From NCBI GenBank assembly GCA_963666935.1, contig OY762936.1, positions 992,001 to 1,056,000 on the forward strand: a DNA stretch of 64,000 bases, given 5' to 3'. Source of the stretch: G963666935 sp963666935. GTDB lineage: Bacteria > Bacillota > Clostridia > Christensenellales > CAG-138. Position numbers and translations under genes: made by a program. Below the pieces are notes generated by a model. The model worked only from the letters and a program-made list of their open reading frames with translations, had not been told where the DNA came from and did no database searches. Numbering within the stretch: the stretch's first letter is position 1; every line of letters begins with the position of its first letter. Positions 32,809 to 40,225 of this stretch are shown one piece after another.

Positions 32809-33801
32809 ATGCAACAGGAAGTTTCGTTAAAAGGTATTCAGGAGGCAGCGGAGCGAATTCGTCCGTATATTCGCCGTACGCCGATTCTGCGTGAAAAAAA
32901 TATGGATGGTATTGTAAATTGCCAGATGTACCTCAAACCTGAGATGCTTCAGCTGGTAGGCGCTTTTAAGTTGAGAGGCGCTACGAATAAATATCTTTCT
33001 TTGACCCCGGAAGAACAGAAAAAAGGGATTATCACCAGTTCCTCTGGCAATCATGGACAAGCTTGCGCCTATTTGGCACAATTGTTTGGCACCCACGCAA
33101 CGGTGGTTGTGCCCAATGATACCCCGTCTTTAAAAGTCAACAATGCGCGAGCCATGGGTGCCGAAGTGATTCTTTGGGAGCGCAACTATTTTGCCCGCTG
33201 GGCAAAGATAGACGAACTGGTGGCGGAGCATGGCTATACCGTTATTCACCCATATGAGGATCCTGCTGTCATTTGCGGACAGGGCACGATTGCAGTAGAA
33301 GTATTGGAGGATTTGCCCGATCTTGATACAATCATTGTGCCCATTGGCGGCGGCGGCTTAATTTCCGGCATTTCCACCTTTGTCAAAGAGTCGGGGTCCA
33401 AAGCACGGGTCATTGGCGTACAGGCCGCGGCTTGCGCTACCTATTATGCCAGCCGCAAAAGCGGATCTCCCACCCCGGTGCCGGGAGGTGCCACTGTGGC
33501 GGACGGCCTTTCCTGCCTTCAGCCTGGCAACACCCCATACCCTATCATCGAGAAATATGTGGATGATATTGTGGCGGTAGGAGAAGAAGAAATTTTGGAA
33601 GCCGTGCGCATCGTGGCAGACAAAGCCAAGCTCGTCGCGGAACCGTCAGCCTGTGTCGGCATTGCCGCCCTGATGACCGGATTGATCAAGACGCGGCCGG
33701 ATGAGAAGGTGTGCACTGTTTTGACCTCCGGTAACTGGGACATTGAAAAGATCGGAAGGATTCTAAAGGGTGAAGCTATGGAAGGCATTGAAATAAAGTA
33801 A
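32809..33801 (+). CDS. PLP-dependent threonine/serine dehydratase-family lyase, copy 2
   Basis: 330 residues, very similar to copies 1 and 3 (about 85% by eye), with the same VGAFKLRGATNK Lys, SSGNHGQACAYLA loop and GGGGLISGIST. Differences gather at residues 90-130 (GTHATVVVPN, LWERNYFARWAKIDE) and 205-230 (SGSPTPVPGGATVADG), which approach the substrate pocket. A run of about 90 bp near the 5' end is identical to copy 1, showing recent duplication or gene conversion. GTGGGG precedes the ATG. It is 54 bp after copy 1. Confidence 0.88.
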   Translation: MQQEVSLKGIQEAAERIRPYIRRTPILREKNMDGIVNCQMYLKPEMLQLVGAFKLRGATNKYLSLTPEEQKKGIITSSSGNHGQACAYLAQLFGTHATVVVPNDTPSLKVNNARAMGAEVILWERNYFARWAKIDELVAEHGYTVIHPYEDPAVICGQGTIAVEVLEDLPDLDTIIVPIGGGGLISGISTFVKESGSKARVIGVQAAACATYYASRKSGSPTPVPGGATVADGLSCLQPGNTPYPIIEKYVDDIVAVGEEEILEAVRIVADKAKLVAEPSACVGIAALMTGLIKTRPDEKVCTVLTSGNWDIEKIGRILKGEAMEGIEIK

Positions 33802-33818
33802 GAAATGGAGAAAATTTA

Positions 33819-34832
33819 ATGCAACAGAGAGTTACTTTACAGGATATTCGGGAGGCAGCCGAACGAATTCGCCCTTATATCCGTCGTACACCGATTCTGC
33901 GCGAGAAAAACATGGATGGTATTGTGAATTGCCAGATGTATCTCAAGCCTGAGATGCTTCAGGTGATAGGCGCTTTTAAGCTGAGGGGTGCGACAAACAA
34001 ATTTCTTTCTTTGACCCCGGAAGAGCAGAAAAAAGGGATCATTACCAGTTCCTCCGGCAACCACGGACAAGCTTGCGCTTATTTGGGGCAGATGTTTGGC
34101 GTCCCTGTGACGGTTGTTGTGCCGCATGATACACCATCCTTGAAAGTCAACAATGCGCGGGCCATGGGGGCCGAGGTGATTCTGTGGGATCTCGACTATG
34201 ATGCCCGCTGGGCAAAGATACACGAGTTGGTGGCGGAGCATGGTTATAACATTATTCATCCTTTTGAGGATTCTGCTGTCATGGCCGGACAGGGCACGAT
34301 TGCATTGGAAGTATTGGAGAATTTGTCAGATCTTGATACAATCGTAGTGCCCATTGGCGGCGGTGGTTTAATTTCCGGCATTTCCACCTTTGTCAAAGAG
34401 TCGGGTTCCAAGGCACGGGTCATTGGCGTACAGGCCACGGCTTGCGCTGCCTATTATACGAGTCGCAAAAATGGATCCCCCACCGAGGTGTCGGGTGGTT
34501 CCACTGTAGCGGACGGCCTTGCCTGCCATCGGCCGGGCAACCTCCCCTATCCCATCATCGAGAAATATGTGGATGACATTGTGGTGGTAGGGGAAGAGGA
34601 AATTTTGGAGGCCGTGCGCATCGTGGCAGACAAAGCCAAACTCATCGGGGAACCCTCGGCCTGCGTCGGCATTGCCGCCCTGATGACCGGATTGATCAAG
34701 ACGCGACCGGATGAGAAAGTGTGCACTGTGCTGACCTCCGGAAACTGGGGCATTGAAAAAATCGGAAGAATTCTAAAGGGCGAAACTGTGGAAGGCATCA
34801 CAAGAGTGCAAGACTGTACAAACAATCGATAG
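33819..34832 (+). CDS. PLP-dependent threonine/serine dehydratase-family lyase, copy 3
   Basis: 337 residues. It is the same enzyme as copies 1 and 2 with all PLP-contact motifs intact; NWGIEKIG replaces NWDID in the last motif, a change right after the SGN triad that may matter for cofactor geometry. The C-terminus is a few residues longer (TRVQDCTNNR). It starts 17 bp after copy 2 with TGGAG as ribosome site. The pattern of shared and private differences suggests a stepwise duplication within the operon. Confidence 0.86.
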   Translation: MQQRVTLQDIREAAERIRPYIRRTPILREKNMDGIVNCQMYLKPEMLQVIGAFKLRGATNKFLSLTPEEQKKGIITSSSGNHGQACAYLGQMFGVPVTVVVPHDTPSLKVNNARAMGAEVILWDLDYDARWAKIHELVAEHGYNIIHPFEDSAVMAGQGTIALEVLENLSDLDTIVVPIGGGGLISGISTFVKESGSKARVIGVQATACAAYYTSRKNGSPTEVSGGSTVADGLACHRPGNLPYPIIEKYVDDIVVVGEEEILEAVRIVADKAKLIGEPSACVGIAALMTGLIKTRPDEKVCTVLTSGNWGIEKIGRILKGETVEGITRVQDCTNNR

Positions 34833-34858
34833 CTGTTAGATTTGGAGATATAGAAATT

Positions 34859-35845
34859 ATGCAACAGGGAGTTACTTTACAGGATGTTCGGGAGGCTGCC
34901 GAACGAATTCGTCCGTATATTTGCCGCACGCCAATCCTGCGGGAAGAAAACATGGATGAGAAGCTGGGGTGCCAGGTGTACCTCAAGCCCGAAATGCTTC
35001 AGATTACCGGTGCGTTTAAGCTCCGAGGTGCCCTGAGCAAAGTGCTAACGCTTACGGAAGAGGAGCGGCAGCGGGGTATTATTTTTAGCTCTTCCGGAAA
35101 CCATGCCCAAGCCTGCGCTTATGTGGGAAGGCTTTTTGGCTTCCGTTCTGTAGCGGTCATGCCGGAGAACACGCCTAAGATCAAAGTGCAGAACACCTTG
35201 GACATGGGTGGGGAAGTGATCCTCTGGGAACGCGACTATCAGAAACGCTGGGTAAAGGTACACGAGGAAATGGCGGAGCATGGCTATACCATGGTGCACG
35301 GCTTTGAAGATTACGCCGTGATCGCTGGCCAGGGCACCATTGCGCTGGAAATCCTCGAAGACTTGCCGGAGGTGGAAACGGTGGTCGTGCCCATCGGCGG
35401 CGGTGGCCTAATCTCCGGTATTTCTACGGCGATTAAGGGAATTAATCCTAAGGTGCGCGTGGTGGGCGTACAGGCGGCGGCAAGCTGTGGCAATTATTTG
35501 AGCCGGCTCAACGGCAGGCCCACCCGCATGACCAGCCAACCCACCTTGGCCGATGGCATTAACTCCCCCTATGTCTCCGATGTCACGTATCCTATCATTG
35601 AAAAATACGTGGATGAGATCGTTATCGTGGATGAAAAGTCCATCAAAGAATCTGTGATGCTCATCGGCAAGCATGCCAAGCTGGTGGCGGAGCCCACTTC
35701 TGCCGTAGTTATTGCGGCGCTGCTCTCAGGGAAGATCACGACTCGGCGCGACGAAAAGGTTTGCACCCTGTTGACTTCCGGAAACTGGGATATCGATCTG
35801 GTAGGAAAGCTTTATAAGGGCGAAGACGTGGAAGGAGAAAATTAA
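34859..35845 (+). CDS. PLP-dependent threonine/serine dehydratase-family lyase, copy 4 (divergent)
   Basis: 328 residues. The first 30 residues are nearly the same as in copies 1-3, but the rest is clearly older and different (ITGAFKLRGALSKVLTLTEEE, SSSGNHAQACAYVGRLFG, GLISGISTAIKGINPKVR). The abrupt change suggests that the 5' end was converted by a sister gene. PLP Lys, Gly loop and LTSGNWDID are intact. Its stop overlaps the cyclodeaminase start (TAATG), so the two are coupled and may act in sequence. Confidence 0.87.
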   Translation: MQQGVTLQDVREAAERIRPYICRTPILREENMDEKLGCQVYLKPEMLQITGAFKLRGALSKVLTLTEEERQRGIIFSSSGNHAQACAYVGRLFGFRSVAVMPENTPKIKVQNTLDMGGEVILWERDYQKRWVKVHEEMAEHGYTMVHGFEDYAVIAGQGTIALEILEDLPEVETVVVPIGGGGLISGISTAIKGINPKVRVVGVQAAASCGNYLSRLNGRPTRMTSQPTLADGINSPYVSDVTYPIIEKYVDEIVIVDEKSIKESVMLIGKHAKLVAEPTSAVVIAALLSGKITTRRDEKVCTLLTSGNWDIDLVGKLYKGEDVEGEN

Positions 35846-36840
35846 TGAAAACATTATTGCTCAACAAGAGTGAAGTAGGAAGCCTGATTGACCTGGATGC
35901 GATTCTTGCTGCCGTGGAGGATGGGTACCGCTCCTTCAACAGCGGCCTGGTGTACCAGCCGGAGTTCCTGAACATTAAATTCCCCAAGGAATACCAGGGG
36001 GGAATGGACTTCAAGGCCGGGCTGGACATGGGCGGCGGTTATGTCTCCATGAAGGCTTCCACCGGCGGATTTTACAACAATCCCGCCTTGGGTCTTCCGA
36101 TAGGCATGAATACCGTGCTGCTCTTTGAGGCGAAGACCAGCGCCCTTAGGTGCATTATGGACGGCACATGGATCACCGGGTGCCGTACTGCTGCAGCGGG
36201 GGCAATTTCGGTAAAGTACATGGCCAGAAAGGACGCGAAGATTCTGTGCGTCATAGGAGCTGGAAATCAGGCTCGCAGGCAGCTTTTGGCCATGATGCGG
36301 GTGCGGAAGTTTGAGGAAGTTCGGGTTTGGGATGCCTTGGAGAATTTCCTGGATCAATATGTAAAAGAGATGAGTGAAGAGACCGGCCTTAAGATGGTCA
36401 AATGTGCCACGCTGGAGCAGGCGGTGCGGGGGGCGGACGTCATCGTCAGCACCACCCGGGGCCGAGGCACTCCCAAAGTCAAACGGGAATGGCTCAAGCC
36501 CGGCGTGCATATCGCCGCCATCGGTGCGGACGCGCCGGATAAGCAGGAATACGAAGTGGATGTATTCAAAGGTGCCAGGGTGGTCAATGACTCAATTGAG
36601 TATTGCGTTCACCACGGAGAGACCCACCATGCGGTAGAGGAGGGCGTTATCCGCAAAGAGGACATTTACGGCGAGATCGGCGAGATCGTTTTGGGCAAAA
36701 AAATTGGCCGGGAAAACGATACGGAAATCACGATTTTTGACACCGTGGGTATGTCCATCCAAGACAACGTCATGGGCCAGATGCTCTATAAGGAAGCATT
36801 GGAAAAGGGCATGGGAACCTATTACGCGTTCTTTGAATAA
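35845..36840 (+). CDS. Ornithine cyclodeaminase/mu-crystallin family protein
   Basis: 331 residues. MDFKAGLDMGGGYVSMKAS has the substrate Lys region, GCRTAAAGAISVKYM the R-T-A-A motif, and LCVIGAGNQARRQLLAMM the NAD-binding Rossmann Gly run, later IGADAPDKQEYE. Family members include ornithine cyclodeaminase, L-alanine dehydrogenase and ketimine reductases. In this operon it may reduce or cyclise an imino or oxo acid made by the lyases. The specific reaction is not known. Last gene before a strong terminator. Confidence 0.88.
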   Translation: MKTLLLNKSEVGSLIDLDAILAAVEDGYRSFNSGLVYQPEFLNIKFPKEYQGGMDFKAGLDMGGGYVSMKASTGGFYNNPALGLPIGMNTVLLFEAKTSALRCIMDGTWITGCRTAAAGAISVKYMARKDAKILCVIGAGNQARRQLLAMMRVRKFEEVRVWDALENFLDQYVKEMSEETGLKMVKCATLEQAVRGADVIVSTTRGRGTPKVKREWLKPGVHIAAIGADAPDKQEYEVDVFKGARVVNDSIEYCVHHGETHHAVEEGVIRKEDIYGEIGEIVLGKKIGRENDTEITIFDTVGMSIQDNVMGQMLYKEALEKGMGTYYAFFE

Positions 36841-36911
36841 TTCCGACTAGGCCGAATAACACATTGGATCCATAAAAGGATAGAAATATGGGGGAGAAGC
36901 CCCCAAATGAC

Positions 36912-36945
36912 ACCGAGAGCATCGAAAGAGGCTCTCGGTTTTTTT
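36912..36945 (+). terminator. Terminator of the lyase operon
   Basis: ACCGAGAGC (36912-36920) and GCTCTCGGT (36931-36939), followed by seven T. Confidence 0.92.
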
Positions 36946-36968
36946 GTGAGATTAATTTTATAAATGGA

Positions 36969-36997
36969 TTGACAAATATATCGTGAGACGATATATT
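36969..36997 (+). promoter_or_regulatory. Promoter of the PadR gene, overlapped by an operator dyad
   Basis: TTGACA (36969-36974), a 17-bp spacer and TATATT (36992-36997). The first dyad fills the spacer. Confidence 0.75.
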
Positions 36998-37027
36998 GAT
37001 AATGGCATATATCGAGCGACGATATAA
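36976..37027. promoter_or_regulatory. Two PadR operator-like inverted repeats
   Basis: ATATATCGT-GAG-ACGATATAT (36976-36996, perfect) and ATATATCG-AGCGA-CGATATAA (37007-37027, one mismatch). Their centres are 31 bp apart, three helical turns, so dimers would bind on one face. They cover the promoter spacer and the transcription start of the PadR gene, as expected for self-repression. Confidence 0.75.
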
Positions 37028-37069
37028 CGCGTGCCGACATATGAATTTGATGTGAAAGGGTAGGTCATT

Positions 37070-37390
37070 TTGAACGAAAGCCTGGCGTTAACGGAAGCAG
37101 TATACTATATTCTTTTGTCATTATACACGCCGCAGCATGGCTATGGGATTATGCAGCAGACAGAGAAATTATCAGAGGGACGGGTACGGCTTGCGGCGGG
37201 CACGTTGTACGGGGCCTTAAGCAATCTTTGTGAAAAAAGCTGGATAGAGGCATTGCCCGGTACAGACGGTATGCGTCGAAAAGAGTACAAGCTAACTGAA
37301 AAAGGAACCTGTGTGCTGAAAAATGAACTGGCACGGCTTCGGCAGCTGGTGGAAAATGGTAATGCAATTATTGGAGGAAGCAAAGAATGA
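37070..37390 (+). CDS. PadR-family transcriptional repressor
   Basis: 106 residues: a compact winged helix (YYILLSLYTPQHGYGIMQQTEKLSEGRVRLAAGTLYGALSNL) and a dimerisation helix at the end. This is the short PadR-s2 type that senses hydrophobic compounds or controls membrane genes. The TTG start at 37070 is supported by AAAGGG upstream. Its stop overlaps the next gene as ATGA, forming a two-gene unit under a double-dyad promoter. Confidence 0.9.
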   Translation: MNESLALTEAVYYILLSLYTPQHGYGIMQQTEKLSEGRVRLAAGTLYGALSNLCEKSWIEALPGTDGMRRKEYKLTEKGTCVLKNELARLRQLVENGNAIIGGSKE

Positions 37391-37881
37391 ACAGCAAAGC
37401 AATCTACAAATGGTTCTGGGTCTGGGACTTTGAGAAGGAAGAGAATTGGCTCAATGAAATGGCGCTTCAGGGGTGGGCGTTGGATAGCGTAGGCTTTTGT
37501 ACATTTCGTTTCATAGCCAGCGAACCGGGAGAATACACTGTTCGATTGGAAATGCGTGCATATGACCGAGGGTATATTGACTTCATGGCTGAAACCGGCG
37601 CGGAATATGTGGGCCGCATGGTCAAGTGGATCTATTTCCGTAAAAAATCGGCAGACGGGGGATTTGACATCTTTTCGGATATTGATTCCCGCATTCTGCA
37701 TTTAAACCGCATCGGTAGGATGCTGTTGGTGGTTGGCGCCGCCAATTTGGCAATAGGGCTGAGCGTAGTCAATAAAATCAGTTGGGTAAATCTGCTTTGC
37801 AGTACACTTTTAATGTATGCGCTGGGGCGCATTCATGGGAAAAAAGAAGCGCTGGAAAAAGAACGAGCTTTGCATGAATAA
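37387..37881 (+). CDS. DUF2812 membrane protein
   Basis: 164 residues. FWVWDFEKEENWLNEMALQGWALDSVGFCTFRF is the DUF2812 signature found next to PadR repressors across Firmicutes. The N-terminal half is soluble; two hydrophobic segments lie near residues 112-145 (MLLVVGAANLAIGLSVV, NLLCSTLLMYALG). Function is unknown; a role in cell-envelope stress or as partner of the PadR protein is suggested only by its constant pairing. Confidence 0.85.
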   Translation: MNSKAIYKWFWVWDFEKEENWLNEMALQGWALDSVGFCTFRFIASEPGEYTVRLEMRAYDRGYIDFMAETGAEYVGRMVKWIYFRKKSADGGFDIFSDIDSRILHLNRIGRMLLVVGAANLAIGLSVVNKISWVNLLCSTLLMYALGRIHGKKEALEKERALHE

Positions 37882-37937
37882 GCTTTTCAATTGATGGTGT
37901 AGGGAATCGAATGCAAGAGATGTTGCAATCATTTTCA

Positions 37938-38993
37938 TCAGTGTGCCTCATCCCATACAGCATTCAGGATGCTGTGTGAAAAGGCCTTGATGCGTTCCTG
38001 TATGCCCGGGAGATGCAGGGCTTCGCCGGGGTCGTTCGCCGTTTCCATCATGCAGAAGCGGGAGGGGAGCATAAAGGTTTTGTTGAAGCATAGGGAACCC
38101 AAAACCTGCTGCGCTACCAGATCGCTGCCACTATAACCGGAGACCACGATGGCATACAGGTATTTTTCGTACAGGGTGTTGAACACCAGCAGACTGGTGA
38201 GTCGATTGATGCAGGCCATGATGTTGGCGCTCACAGAGTCGTTGTAATTTGGGCAGAGTAGGAGCAGTGCGTCGCAGTCCATAATGGCTGGATGCACCTC
38301 ATTGATGATACTGCCGCCGTAAAAACAGGTGTTTTGGGCAGCGAAGTGGGAACAGGTGGTAAAAGAGCAGCCCCGACAATCGAAAATTGCGCCGTTTTGC
38401 AGGGAGATTTCCCGGATGGAGCATACGGGTTCCAGAAGATCACACACCGCGTGGCCCAGCGCCAACGTGTTGGAGGTGCTGCGGTCGGAGGCATGCAGCA
38501 TGAGGATATTTGGGCGCTTTGTCCGTATGGGTGCAAAGGACACAAGCCGTTGCACCAATTCCGCTGCGGCGAGGCGGTAGGCCTCCAGTAAAGTTACATT
38601 CTGGAGCTTCGCCTGCACGTTCCAGTTGGCCAGGGACCCTGTGGCTTCCACCAGAGGTTTCCCCGGAAAGGAACAGCCCGCGCCATTGGCGGCAAGCGCC
38701 AATGCTTGAGCTAGCTGTTTGGTATAGAGTTCCCCCGCGCCGTCGATGAGGATTGCACCCATGGCACCCTCCATCATGGCCGGATTCTGGCGCAGATAGC
38801 GCAGCAGGGCGCACAGCTCCCCATCAATTCCCGCTTCCCCCAAGGAAAGCGCAAACAGAATCCGGCGGCCCACAAGGGCGGGAAGTGGCTTTCCGGCAGA
38901 AACTTCTTCATGGGGTACGCCAAAGAGTGCGGAGGCGAGGACCTCCCGCATGCGCAAATGAGAACCGGCGGTGATTACGATCAATGGCTGCAT
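37938..38993 (-). CDS. Flavodoxin-fold NAD(P)H/FMN reductase-like protein
   Basis: 351 residues in two parts. The second half looks like an NADPH-dependent FMN reductase/iron-sulfur flavoprotein domain: PNILMLHASDRSTSNTLALG (FMN phosphate loop region), CRGCSFTTCSHF with several Cys, and LLLCPNYNDSVSANIMACINR (flavin contact). The first half (residues 1-150) has no recognised family, though SLGEAGIDGELCALLRYLR suggests another alpha/beta domain. It is third in an overlapping operon after the lactate dehydrogenase-like gene (13-bp overlap). It may be the redox step of that system; the reaction is unknown. Confidence 0.7.
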   Translation of the reverse strand: MQPLIVITAGSHLRMREVLASALFGVPHEEVSAGKPLPALVGRRILFALSLGEAGIDGELCALLRYLRQNPAMMEGAMGAILIDGAGELYTKQLAQALALAANGAGCSFPGKPLVEATGSLANWNVQAKLQNVTLLEAYRLAAAELVQRLVSFAPIRTKRPNILMLHASDRSTSNTLALGHAVCDLLEPVCSIREISLQNGAIFDCRGCSFTTCSHFAAQNTCFYGGSIINEVHPAIMDCDALLLLCPNYNDSVSANIMACINRLTSLLVFNTLYEKYLYAIVVSGYSGSDLVAQQVLGSLCFNKTFMLPSRFCMMETANDPGEALHLPGIQERIKAFSHSILNAVWDEAH

Positions 38994-40225
38994 GACGCAT
39001 CGAGCTCCTTCAAATGGGTGTAACTTTCCAAGAGGCGGGCAAACAGGGGATCACAAAGGGACCTGCGCAAAACCTCTGGGCCGTTGGATGAAAAGCGCGT
39101 GGTACAGCCGAAATAGGAATCGCCTAGAGTGACTGCGCCATCGTGCCATTGCCCCCGCAACGTGCGTAGCAGCGACACGCAGGCCGAGGATAGGCCGGGG
39201 GCGATATAGGGCTTGAAGCCTAGCGCCCGGACTTTTTGATTGGCGGCAATGGTCGCCGCCGTCAGCGTGCAGGAAAGCGAATCGTCATATCTTTCGTTCG
39301 GTGCGTTGGCGATCACTAGCCCATCGCCGTGAGGGCCGTAGGCGCAAAGTGCGGCTGCGTCAACGCCTATCTTTTCCGCGTAATATAGGGCCCGGGCACG
39401 CATGACGCCCAGCCCGTATCCCTGCACCTGCTCCGGCAAAAGGCCCTGCGCGTCAAATTCACCTGCGTCGCTGCGGTTGCTTTGCGCAAACACCCAGCGG
39501 GACAGAAGGTCCACAGGGTCGGAAACTTGAGCAAAGAGCCCGGTAAAGCCGGAATCTCGCGCCTGCTTCGCGTAACTTTCAAGCATTTGACGGTTGGCCT
39601 CGTATTGGGCCATGCGTACGTCTTTCACCTCGGAATCCAGTGCGGGCACGCCCCGAGAGGCTGTGAATAGCAGGGCATCGCAATCAAACAGCTGCGCGGG
39701 ATTGCGGATCACAATTTGGGGAAGGGGTTTCTCCTCGTCCACAGGAAGCACCTGATTCAGCTCCATCTCGTAACGGGCACATTGGGCTTCGCTGGGGTCG
39801 TAAATGCCGATTTCAAAAATGCCTTCCCCCAGAAGCTTCAGCCCCGCAAGAAGGGCGCCGCCCACATCGCCCAGACCTACAAGCGTAAGGCGCAGTGGGC
39901 GGGTTTTTCGGTTATAGTAGTCTTTGAGCACGCTAAAACTGCGGGCAAAGGCCGTATTAAGCACGGTGGCGCCGTTGGTTTTAACAAAGGACACAAGGGG
40001 AGAGAGAACATCTTCCCCCGGGGGGGTGCACAAAAGCAGCGGGCCCTCCGGCTCCGTGAGTTCCCACAGGTCGCTTATGGCGAAAAAACCCCGGGAGAAG
40101 CAGGGCGGCCGATGTACTAAAAACACCAGCGGCGCAAAGGGAACCTCTACTTTGCATGTCCCCTGTGGCAGATCCCCGCCCATGGGGCAAAGGCAAAAAC
40201 CATCGTAATGATAGAATTCCGTCAT
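38981..40225 (-). CDS. Lactate/malate dehydrogenase-like protein with N-terminal extension
   Basis: 414 residues. LRLTLVGLGDVGGALLAGLKLLG (about residue 115) is a Rossmann NAD site. FAQVSDPVDLLSRWVF corresponds to the S-N-P-V-D segment of LDH/MDH, and AYGPHGDGLVIANAPN to the catalytic His loop (G-x-H-G-D). The usual substrate-loop Arg pattern is changed (RGVPALDSEVKDVRM). The first 110 residues are extra and unrecognised. It is probably an oxidoreductase on a 2-hydroxy/2-oxo acid or a related compound, but of an unusual subgroup. The ATG overlaps the stop of the giant upstream gene (ATGA). Confidence 0.7.
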   Translation of the reverse strand: MTEFYHYDGFCLCPMGGDLPQGTCKVEVPFAPLVFLVHRPPCFSRGFFAISDLWELTEPEGPLLLCTPPGEDVLSPLVSFVKTNGATVLNTAFARSFSVLKDYYNRKTRPLRLTLVGLGDVGGALLAGLKLLGEGIFEIGIYDPSEAQCARYEMELNQVLPVDEEKPLPQIVIRNPAQLFDCDALLFTASRGVPALDSEVKDVRMAQYEANRQMLESYAKQARDSGFTGLFAQVSDPVDLLSRWVFAQSNRSDAGEFDAQGLLPEQVQGYGLGVMRARALYYAEKIGVDAAALCAYGPHGDGLVIANAPNERYDDSLSCTLTAATIAANQKVRALGFKPYIAPGLSSACVSLLRTLRGQWHDGAVTLGDSYFGCTTRFSSNGPEVLRRSLCDPLFARLLESYTHLKELDASCSH

